Of a DNA stretch of 64,000 nt, positions 37,829 to 50,060 are shown one piece after another; the stretch's first letter is position 1, and each line of letters begins with the position of its first letter. Position numbers and translations under genes: made by a program. The DNA is from Calonectria ilicicola. Taxonomy: Eukaryota > Ascomycota > Sordariomycetes > Hypocreales > Nectriaceae. The DNA is taken from positions 5,580,001 through 5,644,000 of the forward strand of contig CP085831.1 in NCBI GenBank assembly GCA_020809705.1, in the 5' to 3' direction. The notes below the pieces were generated by a model, which saw only the letters and a program-made list of their open reading frames with translations, was not told the DNA's origin and made no database searches.

Positions 37829-40800
37829 CTATTCCTCTCTTTGTTTCTCAAGTTCCCAAAGCTCGCTAAACCAGCTTCCATCAGTCTTGACTAGCTCCTG
37901 GGGGCAGCCAGTCTCGACAACTCGGCCTCGATCTAGGACTACCACAGAGTCGAAATATTCCACCACCATATTCAGCCTGTGAGATACCATTACAATGGTA
38001 TAGTCAGAGAATTCTTCCTTAATGATTCCTTGTATAAGACTGTCCGTTGCACCGTCCACGCTAGAGCTGACTTCATCAAGCAGGAGGACACCTCCAGTGT
38101 TCGAACTGAGACGCTGTTTGACTCTAAGGCGCACAAGGGCGCGACCGAGACTAAAGAGCTGTTTCTGACCAGCGCTCAGGTCATCAGATGTCATACCTGC
38201 GTGAATTGTGCCATGATCGTGGACGAATTTGACCAGCCGAACGTGTTGGAGTACTTCCATGCATTCAACATCCGAAGCCAAATTGAATGGATCCAGGTTC
38301 TCCTTGATACTACTGCCATCAGGTAGAAAAACAGGGTCTTGAGGTACTGCGATGATGCGACGGCGAAGAGCTGAGCGGTCTACGCGGTTGTAGGGCACCC
38401 CATCTATCTCAATCCTCTCAGACTGGTTGGACAGTGGATCCAGAAGACGGAGGAGAAGCATGATGATGGAGGATTTGCCGCTGGAATGTTTTAGCATTTG
38501 ATCTGGCTCTTCACATCAAAAGATGGCTCAGAGACATACCTGCCGGTTCGGCCGCATAAGGCGAGTTTCTGCCTGGGTTTAACTGAGATGGTGACATCTT
38601 CCAATGCGAGGTTCCGTGATGTGCTCTGGTCTTCCAAGGAAGCATTGTCATCCTCGTTCCTTCATGTAGTCTGTCAGTATTTGCTGCCAAAGGGTACTGA
38701 CTGATCAGAGCTCACTTGTATGAAGCCGAGATGGCCCTGATCTCGATTTTTCCCTGAGTCGGCCACTCCTCGGGCGGCTCGAGGTCCTCACCATCCAAAT
38801 TCTCCGACGCTACATTCTCGGCAAACGTCTTCAGACGCGATACTGCGCCGATGCAGATTTCTACCTGCGTGTAATACTGGATAAGGCTGGAAATGGCCTC
38901 TCCCCAGGTCATCAACGTCACCAGTGACGAGCCAGCAAAGCCTGAGTTGGTTCTAAGCTGTGTCGCCAGGGTAACAACTCCTACGGCTAGAATCATGACC
39001 ATCAGATTCAAGGATAAGGCTAGAAATCTCTGAGCCATGGCCAGAAGATAAGCGGGCCGCTGTGAGGTATTCAACAGATCTTGGTTATGAAAGACTTCCT
39101 TGTCTCTCAATCTGAAGGCGCGGATGGTGGCAATACCCCTGATAGTATCAAGATAGTGGGCACTGTATTACGGTGTTAGAACTAAAGGCGTTTGTCGCAG
39201 TTATGAAAGATGACAGAAAACTTACTATAGGGGACTCTTAGCCTCAAGATCCAATAGACGTAGTTGCCTAGAGGTTCTGAGGTAAAACATCTGCAGCATA
39301 TAGATGAGGGCGAACACGAACGGGTAGGCAATCGCCAACCACGGCGTGCCGACAGCGACAACAATTGCCATGGTCAAGACGTCAAAGCCTTGTATCACTG
39401 TGTTGAGCAGAGATATAGGGAGCTCTCCATCTATAAGTGTCATGTCCTGGGAAAAGAGGTTTGTCACGGCACCAAAATCGGTGGTGGTGAAGAAACTGAG
39501 AGGGGCGTTAACAAGCGTATCAAGAATTGCACGGTGAAGATGGCCACCAGACTGCGTGGTCATGAATATGACTACGGCAGTGGCGCATAGAAAAAGAGCG
39601 ACGATCTGAAGACCCCTGAACAAGCCCATGATGCCGATGTAGAATGACTGGGTCGTGTTGAGTGAGTCAGATGCCCAAATACCCATCCAAATAGAGGGAA
39701 AGTTTCGACCGAAGGCGTAGAAAATACCGCTAAGCAAACAAGTTAGAGAAGCCCAGCCATTGATGCTGCGGAAGTAGTGGCGATAGACCTTGGCGTCACC
39801 TGTTGCCCGCGCCTCGGTCTCAAGATCAACGATAGGGGCGTTGGGGCGAGGAGCCATAGGTATCATAGCTGCGACAAGCTCCTCCTCGACAGGAGTAGAG
39901 TCTCCAGTTCCGAAGTCGCCGACGTTGATAGATAGACCGAGGCTCTGAACGTACTTTCCAGTCTGCAAGAGCTTTTCGAAGGTGCCTTGTTCGTTGACTG
40001 TACCATCGGCCTCAAGGGCAATAATATAGTCCGCCAGCGGTAGATAACGTACGGCGTGTGTGCACAAAATGGCTGTTGCTCCGCGGCGGCGTATGAGCCC
40101 TTCGGGACCAAAGACACGTCGAAAGACTTCTGTTCCCGTAGAGTTGTCCAATCCGCTCAAGATATCATCAATGAGGAGGAATTCAGTTTCAAGGTACAGG
40201 GCCCTGGCTAGCGATACGCGTTGCTTCTGGCCACCACTGAGCATGATGCCGCCGCTGCCAATGGTAGTTGCGTCTCCCTCGGGTAGCATGTCAAGATCGG
40301 TCTGGAGCAAACATGCGTCCAGTACCTCTTCGTATCTCTCCTGGCTATATATAGAGTGCCAGATGATATTTTCTCGTATAGAACCATTTTGCAGGAACGG
40401 GATCTGCTCGCAGTAGCCGATAGCGGCTTGGGTCGAAGGCGAAGACAAGATGACATCTCCGCTACTGAATGGCACCTCGCTCAGAAGAGCCTTGCAGAAG
40501 GTGGACTTACCAGATGCCACTGGGCCGATGATGAGTGTCAACTTTCCACGTGCGATGTCAACCGAAATGTTTTTGAGTATCATCTTATCTGATGACCATC
40601 CAAAGCTACCGTCGACGACTGAAATCCAAGGCTTTGAAGTTGAAGAGGTTTGGTCCCGGTCCCGGCCCGAACTGAAACCCATTTCTTTCTTTTCAGCATC
40701 ACCAAGTAGACCACCATCTCCAAGAGGCAGAGAAGCTGTAGAACAAGACTTTCGGAAGTCGACACGAGGCTCCATTTCCAGGAAGTGCTGGATGCGTTCC

Positions 40801-42516
40801 AAGCACACAAAAGCAGAAATCACTGCTGGTACAGATTGAAACATCGAGCCCAGTGGGTTTGTGAGTAGTAGCATGAATGAGAAGGATACAAAGATCTTGA
40901 GAGTATTCAGCTGCTCATTGGTGAAGGCAAACGCGACAACAGGAGACAAGGCACTCGGGACGTAAGCAATTGTAGCAGTGGCAATCAGGAGCCACCGGAA
41001 CTGGTTGCCGACATGCAGCTCTTGCTCTCGCATCTTTTGGACAAGGTCACGAACAGGGGCCGTGATCCCTGAGATGCGCAGGCTTTTGATGTTGGAGATG
41101 ATGCTGGAAGTAAGTCCTACACGGCTCTCAATCCGGGCCATCCAACGAGACTGCCTCTCTCCGATCACCCAGGCAATGACGGCGGTGGCCAAAACGCAGA
41201 GGAGGATGACTACAATAGGGGAGATGAAGGCTATGCCTAGTTCTCTTTCGAGAAGGAAACACCCAAGTGCGATCTCGACGATATTGGCCCAGAAGTCATG
41301 AAGACCATGGAAGCCAAAGAGGATGCGTTCAACGTCAGTGCTCATGATCGTGAGGGCGGCTGCGTCGCCGATATCTGTCATCTTGCCCTCCGTAGTAGAT
41401 TTGTAGACGTAGGCGGCCAGACAGCCGCGAGCCATGTATAGAGATCGCTGGTGAAAGTACCAGAAGAGGGCATCTGAAACGGCAATCCCTCCGAAGATGA
41501 TTGCGCTAGCACCAATTAAGCCATATCCGTGGTTCTTGGGCCCATCATCGTGTATGAGATATTCGAGGAGCGAATGGATAAAGAAAGGCTGGCTATATTG
41601 GAAACCAATCATAGCGAGTCGAGGCACCACAGGCAAGAGCAAAGGCACAGCAAGAGCTTTAGCCAGCGCTTTTGCGAGCCGGAATCGCTTTCCGACCTCG
41701 GGCGAGTTGGAAAGTGAGGTCATCAGCTTGTCTAGAAGGACCTTTGACTGCATCTCCTGGTCCAGAAGGTACAAATCTTCTTTAACTGACAACGTTTTCT
41801 TGAATCCATTGAGGAAGATGTTGACGAGCCACAAGTAAACGCCGAGGTTGAACAGACTGCTCGTTTCTTCAGGGCTATGATCCTCCTTTGTCCATCTCAT
41901 CCACCGTGCTTTGCTCTGCAGCTCAAGTAGTAGGACGATGAGCTTGAGAGGGAGCGTGGCTGTGAAGGTTCCAGCGTATCCCTTGAGCCGAAAAGAACTT
42001 CCCATGAGCCAGTAGGAACGGGTCTCAGCTACATTAAACAAGATGCGCAGCAGCACGTACGAGGTCAGAATCGAGGACGGCCTTGCTGCTCTCGAGTGCT
42101 CGGCGAAGGAGAGAGCCAGTATAAGCAGCCATTCGACGAATCCCAACGTGGAAGCCACTTTGGCATATACATCCGCGCTTTCATTATTGGGTGTTGTGGA
42201 CAAGATGAGAAGGGCAAGCTGGAGAGCCGCAGTTACCGAGATGAAGAACTAATTATTCCGCCAATCAGCAAGGAGATAAACATGAGGCTGGGAGTGAGCC
42301 TCCTACCAGTTTAGTAAACTGCTGGATTTTGCCGTTCACAATTCGAGGTTTGAAGGCTAGATATACCACGCGAATGAGTGCTATGGCGATAAAGATGGCT
42401 GCGGGAACGATATTGAGGATGATTCTCTGGAAGCGCAAGGTGAAGTCAAAGTCACCACGACAACCCTTGACAACAGGGCCAAAGGAGTTGTCGTTGGCGC
42501 AGCCCGACATAGCCAT
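37829..42516 (-). CDS. ABCC-type (MRP-like) full ABC transporter, 5 exons
   Basis: Predicted 1,483 aa from 42,516-42,307, 42,248-39,226, 39,162-38,716, 38,659-38,540 and 38,480-37,829; introns of 56-63 nt all keep the frame. Layout is an N-terminal membrane bundle typical of MRPs, TMD1, NBD1, TMD2, NBD2. NBD1 has Walker A GPVASGKST (about residue 645), signature LSGGQKQR and Walker B FLLIDD, with Asp in place of the catalytic Glu, common in ABCC proteins. NBD2 has Walker A GRTGSGKSS (about 1,261-1,269, split by an intron), signature LSAGQKQ, Walker B LLLDE and switch His in VSHRL. It should export amphipathic or conjugated compounds using ATP. Next to the NRPS genes it is the natural exporter or self-protection pump of the cluster. 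Confidence 0.9.
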
Positions 42517-43539
42517 TGTTCCAAGAATAGGTTGACCTTAGTTCTAGTTATAGGTGATAGGATGAGTTAAACATGGAGTAGATGCAGTTGCAACAGTTTA
42601 GAGAGGAATGAAAATCTCTTTGGGAGGAAGGGACGGGGAAAGCAAGTACTTGGCCCCTATCCATAAGGCCGAGCATCCTCATTCGGATATAGTTAGTAAG
42701 AGAAACTGGCATCAGACGCGCGTTGAGCCCCCACTTCAACCATTAGCTACAGAAGGGCGCGGAGATAAAAAAGTTTATTTATACTTCCAGGTACCCCTCC
42801 CTCGGCAAGCTCGGCCCGCTATACGACATCTCGGACGATAATAAAGTCCCGTTGACAAGGACTTAGTGTGCACCGTGTACCATGGTATGCGGGATAATTA
42901 AATATTAGCACCGACCCACCCGGGCAGGGCGATCAGGGCGATCAGACTCAGGCTTTACACTATACCTTTATAACTAAAAAAAACCAGTTACCTAGTATTT
43001 CATATATATACTATTTATACTAGTTACAGCCTAGCATCTATCCTTTATTATACCTAATAGCTCTATTAGCTACTAGGTCATAACAGCTTCCCAAGCCTTA
43101 TTAACTAGCCGAGCCGACCTATGCCCCACAGGCCAGCGCAGGTAGAAGAGTGGGGCATAGGTTGGCTCAGACCAGGGGAGGGGGGGGGGTAGGTCAGTTG
43201 AACTGTACACTCCCCTTACCCGGGGTCAATCCAACACAAATCGTAGACGAGGCAATTGCAACAATGCATGCTATTCCGTGCGCCCTTCCCGCGCCCTTCG
43301 TATCCGCACTTTGCAGACACTAGAATACAGGGTAACGGTCACCCATTATATTGGGTAAGCAAACTGCTCGGACCACCATGACGGTAAGCATGCTGTTGCG
43401 AAATGCGTTCACTTGATAAATATGTAAAGGAAGATATTTTTCAGATGCGTAATATAGAACAAACATCAGTATCAGCATCACTCTATTAGTCTCTTACCAG
43501 TCTGATTTGGGCTCAATTGCCCGAAATCATCATATCACC
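42517..43539. promoter_or_regulatory. Divergent intergenic region of transporter and deacetylase genes, with repeats
   Basis: About 1 kb between two divergent starts. No gene. The middle (about 42,890-43,260) looks like repeat debris: an AT-rich stretch, the hairpin at 43,111-43,168, a G run, and CCCGGGGTCAATCCAACA ending at 43,242. That last piece resembles the 3' end of the LTR at 51,475-51,688. Specific promoter sites were not identified. Confidence 0.4.
43111..43168. repeat. Hairpin with 19-bp arms
   Basis: GAGCCGACCTATGCCCCAC (43,111-43,129) is the reverse complement of 43,150-43,168 with one mismatch; the loop is 20 nt. It might be a transposon end pair or an RNA hairpin. It lies in the shared promoter region of the transporter and deacetylase genes. 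Confidence 0.8.
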
Positions 43540-44449
43540 ATGAACAAAGGTAAGAATATTCACAATGCCAAGATTTTAGTCAACTGACTCGCTAAGAAAC
43601 CGAACTCGGAGGTACCCGAGTGCAGATAGCCCCAGTTGACGACAGTCCCGAAGCCTCGGCCATGTTTCAGGCCCTCATTATCAAACTACAGCATTCTCAG
43701 GTTCTCGCAAAGATCCTGCGCGGACTACCGGAAGTTCCGCGGCGTGTTAAAGTTCTCGTGTCTGTCGATTTCGACGCTGTGTCAGGTTGGATGGACACCG
43801 GACAACATTCTCGAAATTGCCTCTCCGACTACTCGGCAGGCATCTTTGTCAGCGGTGTCGGAGTCGGCCGCCTTCTTAGAGTTCTAGACCGCGTGGGAAT
43901 AGCCGACAAGGTGACGTGGTTCATCCCATGACATTCCATGGAGACATTTCCGCTTGAAACCAAGGATATCGTCAACTCCGGGGCCGAGATCGCACTTCAT
44001 GGATATTGTCACGAAGACTGCACACAACTGAACCCGCAGCAAGAGGAAGACATCCTGGATGAGTGTATTACTCTCGCCGAATCCCTGACCGGGAAGAAGC
44101 CGGTGGGGTTTCGAGCTCCGCTTTACCGGATCAGCCATGAAACCATCAGTCTGCTGGAGCGCAAGAGGTTTCTGTATGATACTTCCTTTAGCGGACATGA
44201 TGCTCAGCTCTACTACCTCGACTCTGGGTTTCCACTAGCTGCAATTGACTACTCTGAACCGGCCTCCGCGTGGATGAAACCTTCACCCAAACGGGTCAGA
44301 CTTCCGTAGTTGAGGTACCAGCCAACTGGTACATGGAAGACGTGACACCCATGCAGTTTGTCTCCAATGTCACAAACTCTCATGGATTCGTCACCTCCGA
44401 AGCCATAGAGAAGATGTGGAAAGACCGCTTTAATTGGCTCTGGAATTAG
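43540..44449 (+). pseudogene. NodB-type polysaccharide deacetylase, broken
   Basis: Start ATGAACAAAG (43,540-43,549), a 47-nt intron (43,550-43,596, GTAAGA...AG), then a frame with the carbohydrate esterase 4 (NodB) pattern. SVDFDAVSGW holds the Asp pair, HGYCHE the metal His pair, and FRAPLY the catalytic Arg. Two breaks are visible. One is TGA at 43,929-43,931 between WFIP and HSMETFP, where relatives carry an ordinary residue. The other is a frameshift at about 44,285-44,305, after which the frame continues VEVPANWYMEDVTPMQF to TAG at 44,447-44,449. Relatives extend some 40 residues further, so the C-terminus seems lost too. When intact it would hydrolyse amide groups (N-acetyl or ring amides). 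It is probably a dead gene of the cluster; an assembly error is possible. Confidence 0.78.
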
Positions 44450-44997
44450 GGGCCTGATGGCAGCGGGCCCGGGGACTTTGTGTGAGGATAATATAGTTGC
44501 AGCCTAGAGATGTAATACATTTGCTAGGTGTATAAACCGGAGAGATGACAATGTCTAGAACCATGTTACATACTAGGCCAATAGTTAATCCTCACGAGAT
44601 GCACGCTTTTCTGCCAAGACAAGCTACAAGGTAGCCGTTAGCTTGTTTCGCAATGGTCTTGATATGTACACCCATCCACACTTGTCTTGGTGGCATTAAG
44701 CTTATTCTAGAAGGAAATGATGACAAGCGTAGGCTATAATGCATCGTTATCTGCCCAGAAAGGTGCAATGTCAGCCGTCAAAAGCAATACATTGTAACCC
44801 TACCGGCCTAGACCTTAAGATGAGAGCCATCCTAATGGGGCGGTATCACGCGGGAAATGTCATTCTTAGCAGGGCTAATACGGTGAAGAAAATACTATTT
44901 AATGAGAACTACATGTCGTGATCTTTTGCCATCGTCAACTTCAACTCTGCTCTAAGAACAAGTTTGAACCTCCCTCCAATAACGTCCAATCGCCGAC
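44450..44997. promoter_or_regulatory. Intergenic region upstream of the P450 gene
   Basis: 548 bp without a convincing gene. It must hold the P450 promoter. No TATA box stands out within 150 bp of the ATG. Confidence 0.35.
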
Positions 44998-46610
44998 ATG
45001 CCCTTCATTCTATCAATTAGGTCTTCTACCAGTGGCCCCATGGTTCTTACCCTATTCGCTCTTGCAGCTGGAGTCGTATTTTCCCTCTACCGTGTGATCA
45101 AGAACCGACATATTCCCGGTCCTTGGCCATGCCGGATATCTGGTCACTATGTTACGCTGTTTGACCTGTGTCGGCAGCGTCCTCAGACCGTGGCTAAATG
45201 GCACCGACAATATGGACCCTTTGTTCAGATAGCACCAGGCCAGGTCTCCGTTTCTGATGTCACCGCCATGCGAGACTTGTATGGCACATCTACACGGAAC
45301 CCAAAGAGTGATTACTTTGATAACTTTCTCTATCACAACGCACGAGCAATCTTTGCCGAGAAGGAATATCACGGACATCGGCAGAAGAGGGGCCTGGTCT
45401 CGTCCTTCTTCCAGGCTACTTCTGTGTATAAGCCCGACATTCAGAAGCCTCTTCGTGATAGGGTGTTGGCCGCAAGGATGCGCATCCAGGATGAGATGAA
45501 CGTCGGCGGCGACAGGATTGTTGACGTCTTTCCCATCATCAACCACTACGCTTGGGACAACACAACAGCGTTGGTCTTTGGGCCACGGCACTGCTCTCAT
45601 GCACTTCAGGGCGACGAATATGACCGTGACCTTCTGGCAAGGCTCAAGAACAGTGAGATGTGGGGAGCAGTCAAGAACAACCTCCCTCTTGTCTTCAGCG
45701 CCATCAAGATGGCCATGGCGGTCTACACCAAGTCGACCAAGTACTTCTCAGCTGAACATGACCTCGATGAATGGGCCATGCGACGTCTTTACCAAACAAC
45801 ATCGGATTCCAAAGTCTCACAAGACGAACGCTCTATTGTGCAACTTATCCAGCATCTCCGTAGCAATGGCCGCTCCCTGTCTGACAATTACCTGGAAAGT
45901 GAGGTTATTGATAACCTATACGCCGGCCAAGCCACAGTCACCGTGGCTCTGACCTATGCCGTCTACCATCTAAGCCGAAACCCGCACTGGCAGTCGGTGG
46001 TTCAGAAGGAGCTTGATGGTCTCCCACGAGACTCTGATGGTCTTCCTAGCTGGAATCTTCTGAACAAGACTCCAGTCCTCGAAGCTTGCATCCGCGAGTC
46101 TTATCGTCTCAACCCAGTGGCCAGCGGACGAGCCGAGCGAGTCCTCGCCAAGGATTCTAGCTACGGCGAAATCCTTATCCCGCAGAACGTGAGTTGATGG
46201 TTTTCACTGGTCTCTTTTTACCCCAGAAAACAATACGCTATCTCTATATACCCATCTCTGACTTTAATCCACTTGCATCATAGACCATTGTATCCGCATC
46301 CACCATTGCCTTACATCTTGATCCCCAAGTCTGGCTCAACCCACTTGAATTCAACCCACAACGCTGGCTAGATGCCACGCCTGACGAGACTCTGAGACTG
46401 GACCGGTCATTTGTCCCTTTCGGTTACGGCGCAAGACTGTGTCTAGGTAAGGCCTTTGCGAACCTCCAGATCAAGATGTTTGTGGCCGGTATTTACTCTA
46501 TGTACAACACGCGGTTGGAGGTACCGGGTAGCGTCATAACCCAGTTGGGGACGCAGGATGCCCTACCTAAGGAACTCAAGTGTAGGCTTTGTTTTGAAGA
46601 CAGGATTTAA
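44998..46610 (+). CDS. Cytochrome P450 monooxygenase, 2 exons
   Basis: Predicted 505 aa from 44,998-46,188 and 46,284-46,610; the intron is 95 nt (GTGAGT...TAG). An N-terminal membrane anchor (about residues 14-33, LTLFALAAGVVFSLY) is followed by the hinge HIPGPWP. ExxR is ESYR (Glu367, Arg370) and the heme-binding loop is FGYGARLCLG with Cys450. The I-helix reads AGQATVT (from residue 309) where most P450s have AGxD/ET, so the usual acidic residue is absent. It should be an ER-bound monooxygenase using a P450 reductase. Between the transporter and the NRPSs, it probably hydroxylates or otherwise oxidises the peptide or a precursor amino acid. The subfamily is not assigned. Confidence 0.9.
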
Positions 46611-46820
46611 GGTCAATTCTTTAGGTACTAAGTAGTATGTATAAACAAAGATGATTTGAGTTTGGTTATTGTTTTGCACTGATAGCACTTGTACTTTGTG
46701 TTTGTACTTGGGCTGAAGATTCTCTTTAAGCCCTTGACCTGATGGTTGCTCTTATCTAATTGGAATTCAAAAACTTATTAATTTATTTTTACTATATACT
46801 CTATGAAATATAACCTTGCC
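46611..46820. terminator. Convergent 3' region of P450 and small NRPS genes
   Basis: 210 bp separate the two stop codons. An AT-rich tract (46,766-46,800) is a likely place for polyadenylation signals of both genes. No specific hexamer was decisive. Confidence 0.35.
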
Positions 46821-49344
46821 TTACAAGGACACAACTGTTACCTGAACGTCTCTATTGATCATTCCCTTTGTTCCCTTTGTCGCATAACTAATGGTTGAAG
46901 ACGAACTGAGACACTTTGCGAGTGAGGCAATGGTTGGGCTTCCCATGATATCTCCGACGGTGATGCTCAACTGGCGGCTTCGCGCGGCAGCCACAACCTT
47001 GATGGCGGATAAAGAGTCACCGCCGATCTTGAAGAAATCGTCGTAGATACCGATTGTAGAAGCCTTCCTCTGCAAGATGATTGCCCAAGCCGCCTGCAGC
47101 AATCGCTCGCTTTCGTTGCGCGGCTGCTCCTTTTCCTCATCCACGCCGTTGATCATCTCCAGGTGGGCCGTTGTGATGGTTTGAGCCAGCTCTCTAAGCG
47201 TCCGCCGGTCAGTTTTACCAGACATGGTAAGAGGGATACTGCTGATAGGAATGTACATCTCGGGAACCATATAAGCGGGTAACATTGCTGATAGTGCTGG
47301 AGTGGCAGCTGCGCGTGCGGCCTGAGCTGACTTGATGGACATGGAGTCAATGCAGAAAGACGTTTCCATTTCTCTAGTGTTGTCGGCGGTTGAGGACTCA
47401 ACAAAAGCAGCCAGCATGGTGCGACTACCAATCGTCACAACCTCGGCAACGATGCGGGAAGAGGGCAGAACCGCTTTATACTGGTGTTCGATCTCACCGA
47501 GCTCGATCCTCTGGCCCCGTATCTTGGCTTGAGTGTCCTTACGACCGTGGAGCATGATGCTGCCGTCGGGGTTGTACGAACCCAAGTCCCCCGTCAGATA
47601 GAAACGACCGTGCTCCAGCTCTGGGAAAAGCTGATGCCTCCATTTTGGAGCCGGGACAAAGCCAGACCTGGCTGGCTTATCACCGATGTACCCGCGCGCC
47701 AAACAGTGACTCTCAACCATAACTTCGCCGACGGTGCCGAAGGGGAGAAGGTTGCCGGGGTTGCTAGGGTGCACGATCCACATGCGTGGCCCCGTAGACT
47801 GTCCAATGTTACTTGGGCTACTCTGGAGGGTCAATCGCTCTGAGGCAGTATCCCAAAGTCCCGACTCAGTACAGCCATACGTGTTGACGAGATGGACGTC
47901 GTTACAGAGGCTCTCAAGAGTAGCTCTACCCAGGGGCTCGCCGCCGAGCATGATATATTGTAACGTGGGTACTTGGCTTGGCTTCACCTGGCCCGCAACC
48001 GAAGGGGTGAGGAACGCATGTGTGACTCCAAGAGCCCTCATCTGCCCGTTCAAGTCGTTGAGCTTGCCCTGTTCAGAAGGAACACAGACACAGCCGCCGG
48101 CATAGAGAGTCGCAACGATCTCAGTAACACTGACATCGAAGCTGGGGGACACAAAGTGCATGCAGCTCGTCCGATTATTCATGTGAAAAGGGCCCAGAAG
48201 GTCAACAACGCCAGTGCAGATGGCAACATGGTCGTGGATGGCGCCTTTTGGCTTTCCTGTGCTGCCAGAGGTGAAGAAGCAAGTTACAATTGCGTCAGGA
48301 CGAGATGGCGGCAGTGGACCCGGCTGCTGCTGCTGGACAATCTCGTCAAAGTTGTCGATGCAGAGGACAGAGGGGTTGAGCTGGCGCCGCATCTGAGGCC
48401 CGAGGTTTGTGAAGTATACCTTGGGCCAGACCTGGAGGAAGATGGCGTTGATCCTCGAAGCGGGACACTTGGGGTCGATGGGCACAAAGACTGCGCCGGC
48501 CTTGAGCGTTGCAAGAAACACAACGATGGTCCAGTATGACTTTTCCATTATGTGAGGAATAAAGTCACCTTGGTCGATGCCAGCAGCCAGGAGCATGGTG
48601 GCGATCCGATCAGCATGGTCATTCAGCTGACTATAGGTCAACTTGCCGTCCCAGGCACGCACAGCATCTTCAGTAGGGGTTCGGTGTGCATGATGCAGAA
48701 CTACATCATGAATGCACTCCTTCTGCAAGGCAAGTCTGCCGCTGTTGACCAGTTCCAGAATGCGGACATCCTCATAGCTGAGGCCACCGACCTCACATAC
48801 GGGGCGTTCAGTATTCAAGAGAGACGAGCCGTGGTTTTCCCACAGACTGTAGAATGACCGGAGAAGTACCCGTGCGTGTCCAGTGTTCTTCTTTCCCGAG
48901 AACAAAACTTGAGCCGTAGGCCTGCCATCAAATTCCGAGAGCTGCAAGATAAATGGTGACTGAGACTTGTTAGACGCTTCTCATAGAAGTATTCGGAACA
49001 TGGATTTAACTTACACAGCCTTCGAATCTGGGAACTGGAGTACCTGAGCCTGTGACTGCAAAAGCAAAAACGTGCTCTCCATCATGAGCTTCTTTTGGTG
49101 GCTCCATGAGTTTCTGGGCGTTGAGAAGCTGACCGATGACAGTAGAGTTTTGGATGCTCAAAAGTCGATAGGTCTTCTCCCACCAACCGTGCTTTTCCGC
49201 CAAGCAAGTCAATGTCCATTCATCACAGTGATGATAGAGATCGACAGTGATAGACCATAGCACACGGCCGAGTTCATGAGTATTGTTGCCTGCAACATCA
49301 AGGACCAAGACCTCAGTGGACATGTAATTGATCAGAGGAGCCAT
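46821..49344 (-). CDS. Small nonribosomal peptide synthetase: partial C-like region, A, T
   Basis: Predicted 822 aa from 49,344-49,015 and 48,959-46,821; the intron is 55 nt (GTAAGT...CTCAG). Residues 1-165 look like only the C-terminal half of a condensation-type domain and lack HHxxxDG. A complete adenylation domain follows: core FTSGSTGKPKG, SFDVSVTEI, NTYGCTESG, YLTGDLG, GRKDTQAKIRGQRIELGEIE and SGKTDRR. A carrier domain comes next, with the phosphopantetheine serine in FFKIGGDSLSAIK. The protein ends about 60 residues later without a release domain. Hand-aligned pocket residues (positions 235-517) are D-V-T-F-M-G-T-L-W-K, provisional. It should activate one amino acid as AMP ester and hold it as thioester for transfer to a partner, most simply the large NRPS nearby. 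Confidence 0.88.
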
Positions 49345-49434
49345 GATGGATCGTAATCATAAGAAATAGAAGAGAAGGTATTTACTTTATGACAAAGATA
49401 AACTGTAAGAGGCTAGAACAACGAGGTGCAGCGG

Positions 49435-49442
49435 TTATATAA
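49435..49442 (-). promoter_or_regulatory. TATA box of the small NRPS gene
   Basis: The minus strand reads TTATATAA about 90 bp upstream of the ATG at 49,344, in ordinary-composition DNA. Confidence 0.45.
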
Positions 49443-49839
49443 GTTTATTGATTATTTTCTCGTAATGGACGGACAAAACGGCATGACATGAGTTTCAAAC
49501 ATTGATCCCATGATTGATGGACGATTCCATTCCAACGACAAGTTTCGCGACCTGTCAAATTCGGAAATAAAGCCGTTTGAGCCAAACGCCAGGGATTATA
49601 TGCATGGCCAGCAGTCAGCACCCTGTCCGCAACCCTGCAAAGTAACATGAGAGGCGAGAACTTTTCAGGGACGGCGAACTGTGAGATACGGCCGGGGTGA
49701 TTCGATCACAGGGCTTCGGTTCAGTTGAAGGTGGATTAGGAAGCTGATGATTCTATTGATTAAGGTTGAAATTGATTCTCTTGCTTAGATGAGGTGTTTT
49801 CCCTACTTTATGATACTTTTAGTAATATCTATTTATTTA

Positions 49840-49945
49840 TGTTATGACCCATGACACGCCTAGGCAGTCTACCACGGTAGAACAAACACTCACCTACCCT
49901 ATAGCCCCACAGTAATTAATAAGGAAGCACTTACACACAATCACC
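49840..49945 (+). repeat. Fragment of the 395-bp gypsy LTR
   Basis: It begins TGTTATGACCCATGACACGC exactly as the LTR at 25,918, matches for about 105 bp, then breaks off at AATCACC. It is only lightly mutated. It sits inside the first LTR of the small element. Confidence 0.8.
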
Positions 49946-50060
49946 TAAGTTATTTATATAAGCTTTATTATATATAGTAGTTCCTAGAGCGATATTATAT
50001 ACTATTTCTTTTTAATTATATTTAAAAATTTAATTTATTTATTTTATAAATAATTTTTTA
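49946..50060 (+). repeat. Copy of the AT-rich repeat found at 1,862-1,980
   Basis: TAAGTTATTTATATAAGCTT and the following bases match 1,862 onward for about 115 bp. The copy here keeps more C and G (GTTCCTAGAGCG at 49,980). The sequence to about 50,280 is similarly AT-rich with no gene. Confidence 0.65.

Noticed and set aside
47153..48857. Many 60-190 codon ORFs on both strands within the small NRPS gene
   Set aside because: Shadows of the adenylation domain coding frame.
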